Assembly (NCBI RefSeq): GCF_014268935.2
Contig: NZ_JABWRJ020000001.1
Span: 2,046,001-2,110,000 of the forward strand
From: Pseudomonas peradeniyensis
Lineage (GTDB): Bacteria; Pseudomonadota; Gammaproteobacteria; Pseudomonadales; Pseudomonadaceae
Direction of reading: 5' to 3'
DNA length: 64,000 nt
Shown: in pieces, positions 57,646-64,000 of the stretch
Numbering within the stretch: the stretch's first letter is position 1
Layout: each line of letters starts with the position of its first letter
Position numbers and translations under genes: made by a program
Notes under the pieces: model-generated
Told to the model about the DNA's origin: nothing
The model's input: the letters and a program-made list of their open reading frames with translations, nothing else
The model's database searches: none

Positions 57646-57834
57646 ATGTTCAACGATTTTCGCTGCGGTAAATGCAACCGCTTGCTGGCCCGCATCGGCG
57701 GGTCGGCGCTGGTCCAGATCAAGTGCTCGCGTTGCGCGACCTTGAACCACATGAAGGCCACGGGCCTCGACAACGTGCCGACGAGCGATCAGGACGGGCC
57801 GCAGGGCCCGGCTCCCGTTCAATCGATCCGGTAG
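57646..57834 (+). CDS. Com-like zinc-finger protein (Mu Com family)
   Basis: A 62-residue protein starting MFNDFRCGKCNRLLARIGG. Four cysteines in two CxxC pairs (CGKC and CSRC, about 20 residues apart) form a zinc-ribbon, as in phage Mu Com, which activates translation of the mom message. A basic first half fits nucleic-acid binding. No mom-like gene is visible, so its target here, if any, is unknown. It lies between holin and the collar gene. Confidence 0.75.
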   Translation: MFNDFRCGKCNRLLARIGGSALVQIKCSRCATLNHMKATGLDNVPTSDQDGPQGPAPVQSIR

Positions 57835-57880
57835 GAGAGGCCCTCATGACAGGTCGTACCCGCATTCAAGGAGCACAATC

Positions 57881-58378
57881 ATGAGCGAATTGGCCCAGTT
57901 GTACGCGGCCGTCACCTCCACCCTGCGGGCGGCGTTGCCGGCCTTCGCCACGGTCGCCACGGAGGGCGACGCCACGCTCGAGCCAGCCCTGCCGGCCTTG
58001 GTGCATGGCGTGTTGCGCATGCGCGGCGACGAGGCGCTGCGTGACGGTCGCTCATTGCTGATGGCGACCTTCGAGGCCCGCGTCACCGCCCAGGGCACCC
58101 CCGCGCAGGCACGAACGCAGGCCGGCGTGCTGGCGGCGCAGCTGATCGATGTGCTGCGCCAGCAGTCCTGGGGGCTTGATTACGTCGAGGGCGCACGGGA
58201 CATCCTCGCCGAGGCCGAGGGCACCACCTGGCGGGTGCAATGGGAACAACCGGTCCTGCTGGGGAATGTCCATTGGCCCTGGCCCGACCAGCCGCCGGGC
58301 AGCCTGATGCTGGGCTTCGCCCCGGACACCGGGCCAGGCAACCAGGACAAGTACCTGTCACCGGAGGACCTGGCATGA
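57881..58378 (+). CDS. Tailocin collar/tail-terminator-like protein (PA0615-type position)
   Basis: A 165-residue protein starting [20 protein letters not shown] at ATG 57881 behind AAGGAG. It occupies the place between holin and gpV where R-pyocin clusters carry the PA0615-type gene, whose product forms the collar capping the tail. The sequence (helical start, then [17 protein letters not shown] and [12 protein letters not shown]) is compatible with a tail-terminator fold, but the call rests mainly on position. It overlaps the next gene by 4 bp. Confidence 0.65.
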   Translation: MSELAQLYAAVTSTLRAALPAFATVATEGDATLEPALPALVHGVLRMRGDEALRDGRSLLMATFEARVTAQGTPAQARTQAGVLAAQLIDVLRQQSWGLDYVEGARDILAEAEGTTWRVQWEQPVLLGNVHWPWPDQPPGSLMLGFAPDTGPGNQDKYLSPEDLA

Positions 58379-58935
58379 GCTACGCCAGTGCCATGCACGA
58401 TCGCATGCTGGCCAGCCTGGTGATCCCCTGCCGGGTGGTAGCGGTGGACCTGGCCGCGGCCCGGGTGCGGGTGTCCGACGGCGGCGGCTGGACCAGCGCC
58501 TGGGTGCGCTGGCATGCCCAGGCGGCCGGCAAGGCCCGCCACTGGCGGGTGCCGAGCCTGGACGAGCAGGGCGTGCTGATCAGCCCCAGCGGCGAGCCGG
58601 CCCTGGGCACCTTCGTTCCGGGGTTGTACGGCAATGCCGGGACGGCGCCGGACAACCGCGACCATGTCGAGGTCTGGCGCTTCGACGATGGCGGCTCGCT
58701 GGCCTACGACTGGCAGGCCAGACGCTATGACATCCAGCTGCCCAGCGGCCAGGCCACGGTCAAGGTCGGCGCCAGCACCCTGGTGGTCAGCGACAACGCC
58801 ATCACCCTCGACGCCGCATCGATCACACTGACCGGCAAAGTTGCCATCAACGGTCCGCTGACGGTCAGCGGCGATATCAACGGCGGTGGCCGGATCATTG
58901 ATACGGCGGGAAACACCGCCAACCACAAACATTGA
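58375..58935 (+). CDS. Baseplate spike protein, P2 gpV-like
   Basis: A 186-residue protein beginning [19 protein letters not shown]. An N-terminal OB-like domain is followed by the beta-helical repeats ([20 protein letters not shown], then [14 protein letters not shown]) of the membrane-piercing spike. It ends NTANHKH; an HxH near the tip is the iron-binding feature of P2-type spikes. It overlaps the collar gene by 4 bp. The baseplate hub spike of the contractile tail. Confidence 0.92.
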   Translation: MSYASAMHDRMLASLVIPCRVVAVDLAAARVRVSDGGGWTSAWVRWHAQAAGKARHWRVPSLDEQGVLISPSGEPALGTFVPGLYGNAGTAPDNRDHVEVWRFDDGGSLAYDWQARRYDIQLPSGQATVKVGASTLVVSDNAITLDAASITLTGKVAINGPLTVSGDINGGGRIIDTAGNTANHKH

Positions 58936-59027
58936 ACTACGGCCTTGAGCCCAGCAAGATCGCCATTGAGCGACATGAACGCGGCGTGTGCCGCGACCCA
59001 TCATTTCGACTCAAAAGGTAAAGCAAC

Positions 59028-59360
59028 ATGGAAGCAGTAAAAGTAGGCAAGCATTTCTTCAACGCCCACCCAACCGCCGTCAGCCAGGTCTTCAGCGCCG
59101 CGGATAACAAGGATGGCGTGTACCTGCGCACCGCCACCCTGTGCACCGGCGGCGGCATCCTCAACCTGTACACCGGCCCGAAGGCGCCGGCCTACCTCGG
59201 TGACATGAGCGTCCACGCGATCATGGGCGGGATCAACGGCGGCATCGATTCGCAGTACACCCTGCCTTATCAGCTGTTCATCCCGGCGGGTTACGGCCTG
59301 TGGACCGTCGCCAACAACGCCACGGCGGCCGTCGCCCTGACCTACGACTTCGTCTCCTGA
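59028..59360 (+). CDS. Hypothetical 110-residue protein between baseplate V and W
   Basis: Starts MEAVKVGKHFFNAHPTAVSQ at ATG 59028, behind a weak AAAGG (59017-59021). No signal peptide or membrane helix; it appears all-beta and glycine-rich (TLCTGGGILNLYTGP). I do not recognise it. The P. aeruginosa R-pyocin order has W directly after V, so this is an insertion. A hairpin (59367-59385) follows its stop, and 92- and 103-bp gaps set it apart from its tightly packed neighbours. It could be a minor structural or decoration protein. Confidence 0.6.
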   Translation: MEAVKVGKHFFNAHPTAVSQVFSAADNKDGVYLRTATLCTGGGILNLYTGPKAPAYLGDMSVHAIMGGINGGIDSQYTLPYQLFIPAGYGLWTVANNATAAVALTYDFVS

Positions 59361-59366
59361 AACGGC

Positions 59367-59385
59367 TGCCCGGCTTGTCCGGGCA
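59367..59385 (+). terminator. Hairpin after the 110-residue gene
   Basis: TGCCCGG (59367-59373) pairs with CCGGGCA (59379-59385) around CTTGT, seven bases after the stop. There is no U run, so it is a weak or partial terminator or an RNA-stability element. Confidence 0.4.
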
Positions 59386-59463
59386 ACCCTTTCCTGCCTG
59401 CCAGGTGATAACCATGCGCTATCCGAACAGGCTACCTGGAGCCTCAATTCCAGGAGGTGCCCC

Positions 59464-59790
59464 ATGATCGGTATGGACCGCCGCACCGGCCAGCCCCTGT
59501 CGGGCGTGGCCCACCTGCGTCAATCCATCGAGGACATCCTCACCACGCCGCTGGGCAGCCGGCGCATGCGCCCGGAGTACGGCAGCCAGCTGCGCCGCTA
59601 CGTCGACCTGCCGGTCAACGAAGGCTGGAAGAGTGCGGTGCAGGCCGAGGTGGCCCGAGCCCTGGGGCGTTGGGAGCCGCGGCTGAAGCTGGAGCGGGTC
59701 AAGGTCGTCGCCGTACTTGATGGCCAGGTCAGCCTGGCCCTGAGCGGTCGTTACCTGGGGGATGACGCCCTGGTGGAGGTGACTGTATGA
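59464..59790 (+). CDS. Baseplate wedge protein, P2 gpW / T4 gp25-like
   Basis: A 108-residue protein starting MIGMDRRTGQPLSGVAHLRQ. The GPW/gp25 signature SIEDILTTPLGSRRMRPEYGSQL is present at residues 22-44. It joins sheath to baseplate in contractile tails. It overlaps the J gene by 4 bp (ATGA). ATG 59464 follows AGGAGG. Confidence 0.95.
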   Translation: MIGMDRRTGQPLSGVAHLRQSIEDILTTPLGSRRMRPEYGSQLRRYVDLPVNEGWKSAVQAEVARALGRWEPRLKLERVKVVAVLDGQVSLALSGRYLGDDALVEVTV

Positions 59791-60668
59791 GCCAGGTCGA
59801 CCTATCGAAACTGCCTGCCCCGCAATTGCTTGAGGACCTCGATTTCGAGGCGTTGTACCAGGAAGACCTGGCCAGCTTCCGCTCCCAGCTGGGCGACGGC
59901 TGGACCGCCAACCTGGAAAGCGACCCGGTGACCAAGCTGCTCGAAGTCGGTGCCTACCGCAAGCTGCTCAACCGGGCACGGGTCAATGACGCGGCCAAGG
60001 CGCTGTTGCTGGCCTATGCACAAGGCAGCGATCTCGACCAGCTGGCGGCCAACGTCAGCCTGCAACGCCTGGTGATCCAGGCCGCGGACCCAAGCACGAT
60101 TCCACCGACCGAGGCGGTGCTCGAGTCCGACGACGCCCTGCGCGAACGGGTGCAACTGGTCTACGAAGGCCTGACCACCGCCGGCCCGCGCAACAGCTAC
60201 ATCCTCCATGCCCGCAACGCTTCGGGGCGGGTCGCCGACGCGACCGCCGAGAGTCCGTCGCCGGCGGTGGTGGATGTCACTGTGCTGAGCCTGGACAGCG
60301 ACGGTGTGGCCAGCCCCGAGCTGCTGGCGCAGGTAAACGCCTACCTCAACGACGACGATATTCGCCCGGTCGCCGACCGGGTCAATGTGCGCAGCGCCGA
60401 GGTGTTGCCGTACCGCGTCGAGGCGGTGCTGCACATGGCCGACAATGGCCCGGAGTTCGAGGCGATCCTCAGCGAGTGCCGGCGTCGCCTCCAGGCCTGG
60501 GTCAATCCGCGTCGACGCCTTGGCGTCGAGGTCGCCCGCTCCGGGATCGACGCGCAGTTGCACATCGATGGCGTGAGCCGTGTCGAGCTGGTCGGCTGGA
60601 GCGACATTCGCCCGAGCAAGGCCCAGGCGGCCTGGTGCACCTGCATCGAACTGCGGCGGGGGGGCTGA
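59787..60668 (+). CDS. Baseplate wedge protein, P2 gpJ-like
   Basis: A 293-residue baseplate J protein (MSQVDLSKLPAPQLLEDLDF). Typical features are the N-terminal FEALYQEDLASF, the GSDLDQLAANVSLQR segment and the VLSLDSDGVASPELLAQVNAYL region. It forms the baseplate wedge with I and W. It starts in an ATGA overlap with W and ends one base before I. Confidence 0.95.
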   Translation: MSQVDLSKLPAPQLLEDLDFEALYQEDLASFRSQLGDGWTANLESDPVTKLLEVGAYRKLLNRARVNDAAKALLLAYAQGSDLDQLAANVSLQRLVIQAADPSTIPPTEAVLESDDALRERVQLVYEGLTTAGPRNSYILHARNASGRVADATAESPSPAVVDVTVLSLDSDGVASPELLAQVNAYLNDDDIRPVADRVNVRSAEVLPYRVEAVLHMADNGPEFEAILSECRRRLQAWVNPRRRLGVEVARSGIDAQLHIDGVSRVELVGWSDIRPSKAQAAWCTCIELRRGG

Positions 60669-60669
60669 C

Positions 60670-61281
60670 ATGCAGAGTCTTCTGCCGCTCAACCGCACGC
60701 CGCTGGAACGGGCCATCGAGGTGGCGGCCGACGAGGACCTCAAGGTCACGTTGCGCAGCCTCTACAACCCCGACACTTGCCCGGCGCACCTGCTTTACCA
60801 GCTGGCCTGGGCCTGGTCGGTGGACCGCTGGGACGACAACTGGAGCGAGGCGATCAAGCGTTCGGTGATCCGCTCGGCGTTCTTCGTCCACGCCCACAAG
60901 GGCACCCTCGGCGCCCTCCGGCGAGTGGTCGAGCCGTTCGGCTACCTGATCGAGGTGCAGGAATGGTGGCAGAGCCAGCCTGCCGGCGTGCCGGGGACCT
61001 TTGCCCTGAAGGTCGGGGTGGCGGACAGCGGCATCGACGAACAGACCTACCAGGAGCTTACCCGCCTGATCGAGGACGCCAAGCCGGTAAGCCGGCATCT
61101 GGTTGGCCTCGACATCAGCCTGGAAAGCCTCATCCCTGCGTATCAGGCTGTCGCTCTCTATGAGGGTGAACTGCTGGAGGTGCATCCCTGGCAGGCATCG
61201 GACATCGATGTGCATGTGGGCGCCTACAACCTGGTAAACGACCAAACTCTGGACATACTGGACATCTACCTCAATGGCTAA
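60670..61281 (+). CDS. Baseplate/tail protein, P2 gpI-like
   Basis: A 203-residue tail protein I (MQSLLPLNRTPLERAIEVAA). The segment CPAHLLYQLAWAWSVDRWDDNW is diagnostic, followed by FFVHAHKGTLGALRRVVEPFGY. It links the baseplate to the tail fibre. Its end overlaps the fibre gene by 8 bp. Confidence 0.94.
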   Translation: MQSLLPLNRTPLERAIEVAADEDLKVTLRSLYNPDTCPAHLLYQLAWAWSVDRWDDNWSEAIKRSVIRSAFFVHAHKGTLGALRRVVEPFGYLIEVQEWWQSQPAGVPGTFALKVGVADSGIDEQTYQELTRLIEDAKPVSRHLVGLDISLESLIPAYQAVALYEGELLEVHPWQASDIDVHVGAYNLVNDQTLDILDIYLNG

Positions 61282-63709
61282 CTCAACCACGCAATTCGGT
61301 GGGTTCCTGACCAACGTGGGCATTGCCCAGCAGGCCAACACCGCCGTGCTGGGGCTGCCCTGGAACATCACCCACATGTTGATCGGTGATGCCGGTGGCG
61401 AGCCTTCGCAAACGCCGGACCCTACACCGAAACCTACCCAGACCGCGCTGGTGCGCCAGGTCTACCGGGCGCAACTGAACGCCCTCTATCAATCGCCTGC
61501 CGATCCCGGCGTGCTGGTCGCCGAGCTGGTCCTGCCGCCGGAAACCGGCGGCTGGTGGATCCGCGAGCTGGCGCTGGAGGATGCCAACGGCAACTTCATC
61601 GCCGTCGCCAAACCGGCGCCCAGCTACAAGCCGTTGCTGGCGCAAGGTTCCGGACGTACCCAGACCATTCGCATGCACGTGGTGTTCGGCAACCTCGCCA
61701 ATGTCACGTTGAAAGTCGACCCGAGCATCGTCCTTGCGACACGTGACTATGTGGACAAGGCCCGCGAAGCGGCCGAGCTCTACGCTCGCAACCAGCTCAA
61801 GGCGCACGTGGAGGCCGCCGACCCGCACCCGCAGTACCTGCGCCGCGCCGATGCGGCCAAGGACGTCGGGCCGCTGGCGTGGCTGGGTGTCGCCACTGGC
61901 ACCGCCGATGCCCTTACGCTGAAGCTCAAGAGCGGTGAGTCGGCCCTGGCGGCCTACGCCGCTGGCCAGCGCTTCCAGTTCCAGGCCAGCGCCACGAACA
62001 CCGGCGCCGTGACGGTGCGTATCAATGGCTTGGCTGCCGTGGCAGTGAAGAAGTCCGGCAATGCCGGCCTGGTCGACCTGGTAGGCGGGGACATTCGTAG
62101 TGGCGTCTTGTACGACCTGAACTATGATGGGACCTGCTTCCAGCTCGGCGGTGGTGTCGGTGCCAGCAAGGCGTTCGAGCGTTTCTCGTTCGAGGCGTCG
62201 GTCGGCCAGACCGTCTTCAACCTGGCGCACACCGTCGGCAGCACCATCGTGCTGCGCAATGGCCGTGAGATCACCGACTACCTGTCCGATGGCCTGAAGA
62301 TTACCTTCAAGGCACCGTGCAGCCTTGGCGAGGCGGTCGAGATCCTGGCGTTCAGCTCGTTCTCAGCGGCCAACACCTACACCAAGGCCGAAATCCAGAC
62401 GCTGCTGACTACTGCTTCGGCGCTGCCAGTGGGCAGTATGTTGCCGTTCCCCAAGGGAACGGTGCCGCCGGGGTTTCTGGAGGTTGACGGTAGCGTGCAG
62501 AGCGCGACGGTTTACCCAGACTTGGCCGCTTATCTGGCCGGCTCGTTCAACAAAGGGGATGAGCCGGCAGGTTACTTCCGACTGCCGGACTCGCGGGGCG
62601 AGTTCCTGCGCGGCTGGGACCATGGGCGGGGGGTCGATCCGGGCAGGGGTGTTGGGAGCTGGGCAGCCGACTCTCTGCTCGACCACTACCATGCGGTGTA
62701 TTCCGCCGAGCCAGGCTTTGGGAAGCTGCCGATTGACGCCAATGTCGTCGGAAGCGCGGGGGATCTGGGGTCGATCGTCAAGCCCGCCGGCAGCTCAGTT
62801 CTCGATGCGACTCTCACCTCAAACGTGTTCCTCCCAAATGCCGCGAAAGGCGGTAAGGAAACCCGCCCCCGTAGCCTGGCAGTCATGTGGTGTGTCAAGG
62901 CTTGGAACACGCCGGTGAATCAGGGGCAGATCGATGTTTCAGCGCTCGCTACGCAGGTGCAGGCACTTCGCCAGGAAATTTCCGGCGCGTTGCCATTACC
63001 TGCCCTGGACTATCCGACAGTCGGCACCACGGATGGTCGTCTCGCCGTTACCTCAGCCGCAGTCGCAGGAAACGGCGGCACTGTGTCGATTCCTGCTGGA
63101 ATCGCGATTGCTTTGGCCGAGGCGGACGAGCTGGTCGAATTGGGACGGTTGCGGACAATGAAGACCTTCGCCTGGACCAGCGTGCCTCTGGTTGTTAACG
63201 CGACCCTTTATCTTCGCGCAAAGATTAAAGACCGATCGCTGTATTTCTACGTTGCGCCTGGTTCAGACACGGACGTGGTGCCTGTCTCTTTGCGTTCAGA
63301 CTCAGGGCAGATTGCTTCAGGCTTCGATTCGACGGTGATTGATGTGTTGTTGGCCAAGATTGTCACTGGAGCGGCAGGCTCTGTTCCTAATGTGCTTCCA
63401 CTCGCTAACCGCAGGCGCCTCGAGGCTGTCGCTTTCTGGTCTGGAGCCGTTGGCAATTACACGCTTGCACTGAATTGGGCGCGTGCTCCGCGCGCCTACA
63501 TCGCCAGTTTTGCGGATCATGACGACAATACAAAATCCGATTACTCGATCGTTGCCGAGCCCGTTGGTCTCCATGCCAATGGGAGTGTCATCGGAGCGGC
63601 CACTGGATTCAGTGATCGTTACACCGGTCGAGTCGGTATCAGTTCCTGGATCCCAACCATCACAACAGGCGCAGGCAAGATCAACGCACGAGTACGCTGG
63701 GAGGCATGA
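61274..63709 (+). CDS. Tail fibre protein (P2 gpH-like) with tail-collar domain
   Basis: An 811-residue receptor-binding fibre. The N-terminal domain (MANSTTQFGGFLTNVGIAQQ) attaches to the baseplate and is of the type shared by Pseudomonas R-tailocin fibres. A middle region precedes a tail-collar domain at about residues 385-465 (LPVGSMLPFPKGTVPPGFLEV and PDSRGEFLRGWDHGRG). The C-terminal third (about 545-811) should bind the target LPS. Its base composition is lower in G+C than the first half, as expected for an exchanged specificity module. It overlaps the chaperone gene by 4 bp. Confidence 0.93.
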   Translation: MANSTTQFGGFLTNVGIAQQANTAVLGLPWNITHMLIGDAGGEPSQTPDPTPKPTQTALVRQVYRAQLNALYQSPADPGVLVAELVLPPETGGWWIRELALEDANGNFIAVAKPAPSYKPLLAQGSGRTQTIRMHVVFGNLANVTLKVDPSIVLATRDYVDKAREAAELYARNQLKAHVEAADPHPQYLRRADAAKDVGPLAWLGVATGTADALTLKLKSGESALAAYAAGQRFQFQASATNTGAVTVRINGLAAVAVKKSGNAGLVDLVGGDIRSGVLYDLNYDGTCFQLGGGVGASKAFERFSFEASVGQTVFNLAHTVGSTIVLRNGREITDYLSDGLKITFKAPCSLGEAVEILAFSSFSAANTYTKAEIQTLLTTASALPVGSMLPFPKGTVPPGFLEVDGSVQSATVYPDLAAYLAGSFNKGDEPAGYFRLPDSRGEFLRGWDHGRGVDPGRGVGSWAADSLLDHYHAVYSAEPGFGKLPIDANVVGSAGDLGSIVKPAGSSVLDATLTSNVFLPNAAKGGKETRPRSLAVMWCVKAWNTPVNQGQIDVSALATQVQALRQEISGALPLPALDYPTVGTTDGRLAVTSAAVAGNGGTVSIPAGIAIALAEADELVELGRLRTMKTFAWTSVPLVVNATLYLRAKIKDRSLYFYVAPGSDTDVVPVSLRSDSGQIASGFDSTVIDVLLAKIVTGAAGSVPNVLPLANRRRLEAVAFWSGAVGNYTLALNWARAPRAYIASFADHDDNTKSDYSIVAEPVGLHANGSVIGAATGFSDRYTGRVGISSWIPTITTGAGKINARVRWEA

Positions 63710-64000
63710 TGAAAGCATTGATTCAGGAGGGTGTTGTTGTCGGCTTTGTAAGCGGCGATGCGTTCGGCGAGAGTTTGCCCGATACGCTACCTGTAAATGT
63801 TGGTTGGCGCTTTGAGAACGGCGAGTTCCTTGCGCCCGCTGAACTGACGGCAACTGATCTCATATCCAGGGAGCGAGCATGGCGTGACATTGAACTGACG
63901 AGAGTGGTCTGGTTACGAGACCGTCACCGCGACCAGTTAGAGGTCGGTATGGACACTCACTTCACTCAGCCACAATTCACTGAGCTTCTGCAATACCTTC
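63706..64000 (+). CDS. Tail fibre assembly chaperone (partial, cut by window end)
   Basis: An open frame starts at ATG 63706 (or 63709) overlapping the fibre stop and runs off the right edge. It reads MMKALIQEGVVVGFVSGD, later ISRERAWRDIELTRVVWLRD and ending near FTELLQYL. The RAWRDxEL-x-VxWLRDRHRD segment is typical of phage tail assembly chaperones that pair with a specific fibre. The lower G+C matches the fibre's C-terminal half, so both were probably exchanged together. Confidence 0.85.
   Translation, partial: MMKALIQEGVVVGFVSGDAFGESLPDTLPVNVGWRFENGEFLAPAELTATDLISRERAWRDIELTRVVWLRDRHRDQLEVGMDTHFTQPQFTELLQYL

Noticed and set aside
53096..64000. Complete prophage
   Set aside because: No integrase, replication, terminase, portal or capsid genes are seen; only tail, holin and regulator genes, which fits a tailocin, although the right end lies outside the window.

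Overview
The window is a stretch of a Pseudomonas chromosome, most likely the P. putida group. Supporting signs are the G+C-rich codon use, the P. putida type REP palindromes (core GCGGGGCAAGCCCGCTCC), the gene order dapE-ndvB-tcdA-csdE-csdA-dapD followed by dapC-glnD-map-rpsB-tsf-pyrH-frr-uppS-cdsA-dxr-rseP-bamA-skp-lpxD-fabZ-lpxA-lpxB-rnhB-dnaE-accA-tilS-pyrG-kdsA-eno-ftsB-ispD, and the linkage nlpD-rpoS-rsmZ-fdxA-mutS. All identifications were made by reading the translations and motifs; no database search was run.

Layout. 1-9.1 kb: lysine/diaminopimelate genes (dapE partial, dapD), an NdvB-type glucan synthase, the Csd sulfur-transfer and tRNA ct6A genes, an ArsC-like protein and a Na+/H+ antiporter. 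9.1-14.7 kb (minus strand): a cytoplasmic-looking metzincin protease, dapC, glnD and map. 15-33.3 kb (plus strand): translation factors, UMP kinase, the isoprenoid/phospholipid/outer-membrane assembly/lipid A block and dnaE. 33.4-41.1 kb: accA, tilS, pyrG, kdsA, eno, ftsB, ispD. 41.2-44.2 kb: a LysR regulator divergent from the glutathione-dependent formaldehyde detoxification pair, inserted between ispD and ispF. 44.3-49.4 kb: ispF, truD, surE, pcm, nlpD, rpoS. 49.4-53.1 kb: the Rsm regulatory RNA gene rsmZ with its GacA box, fdxA and mutS (minus strand).

53.1-64 kb is the accessory part, a bacteriocin island directly after mutS. It begins with a compositionally distinct, LexA-boxed S-type pyocin and its presumed immunity gene. 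Next come a small membrane protein and a divergent self-cleaving (S24/LexA-type) repressor resembling PrtR. A promoter region full of ATGCAT repeats follows, then the first part of an R-type tailocin (headless contractile tail): holin, Com-like zinc-finger protein, collar/terminator-like protein, baseplate spike V, an unidentified 110-residue protein, baseplate W, J and I, tail fibre H, and the start of a tail-fibre assembly chaperone cut by the window end. Sheath, tube, tape measure and endolysin genes would be expected downstream.

The most interesting unexplained points are these. (1) The C-terminal killing domain of the S-type pyocin was not assigned to a nuclease class, and its start codon is coupled to a five-codon leader ORF. 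(2) The tailocin promoter is followed by a leader with an Arg-rich mini-ORF and an apparent intrinsic terminator before the holin gene. (3) The repressor start codons lie inside a tandem operator-like repeat, so the message may be leaderless. (4) A 110-residue gene of unknown function sits between baseplate V and W. (5) A metzincin without a signal peptide lies beside dapC. (6) ispF starts two bases after a perfect terminator-like hairpin.
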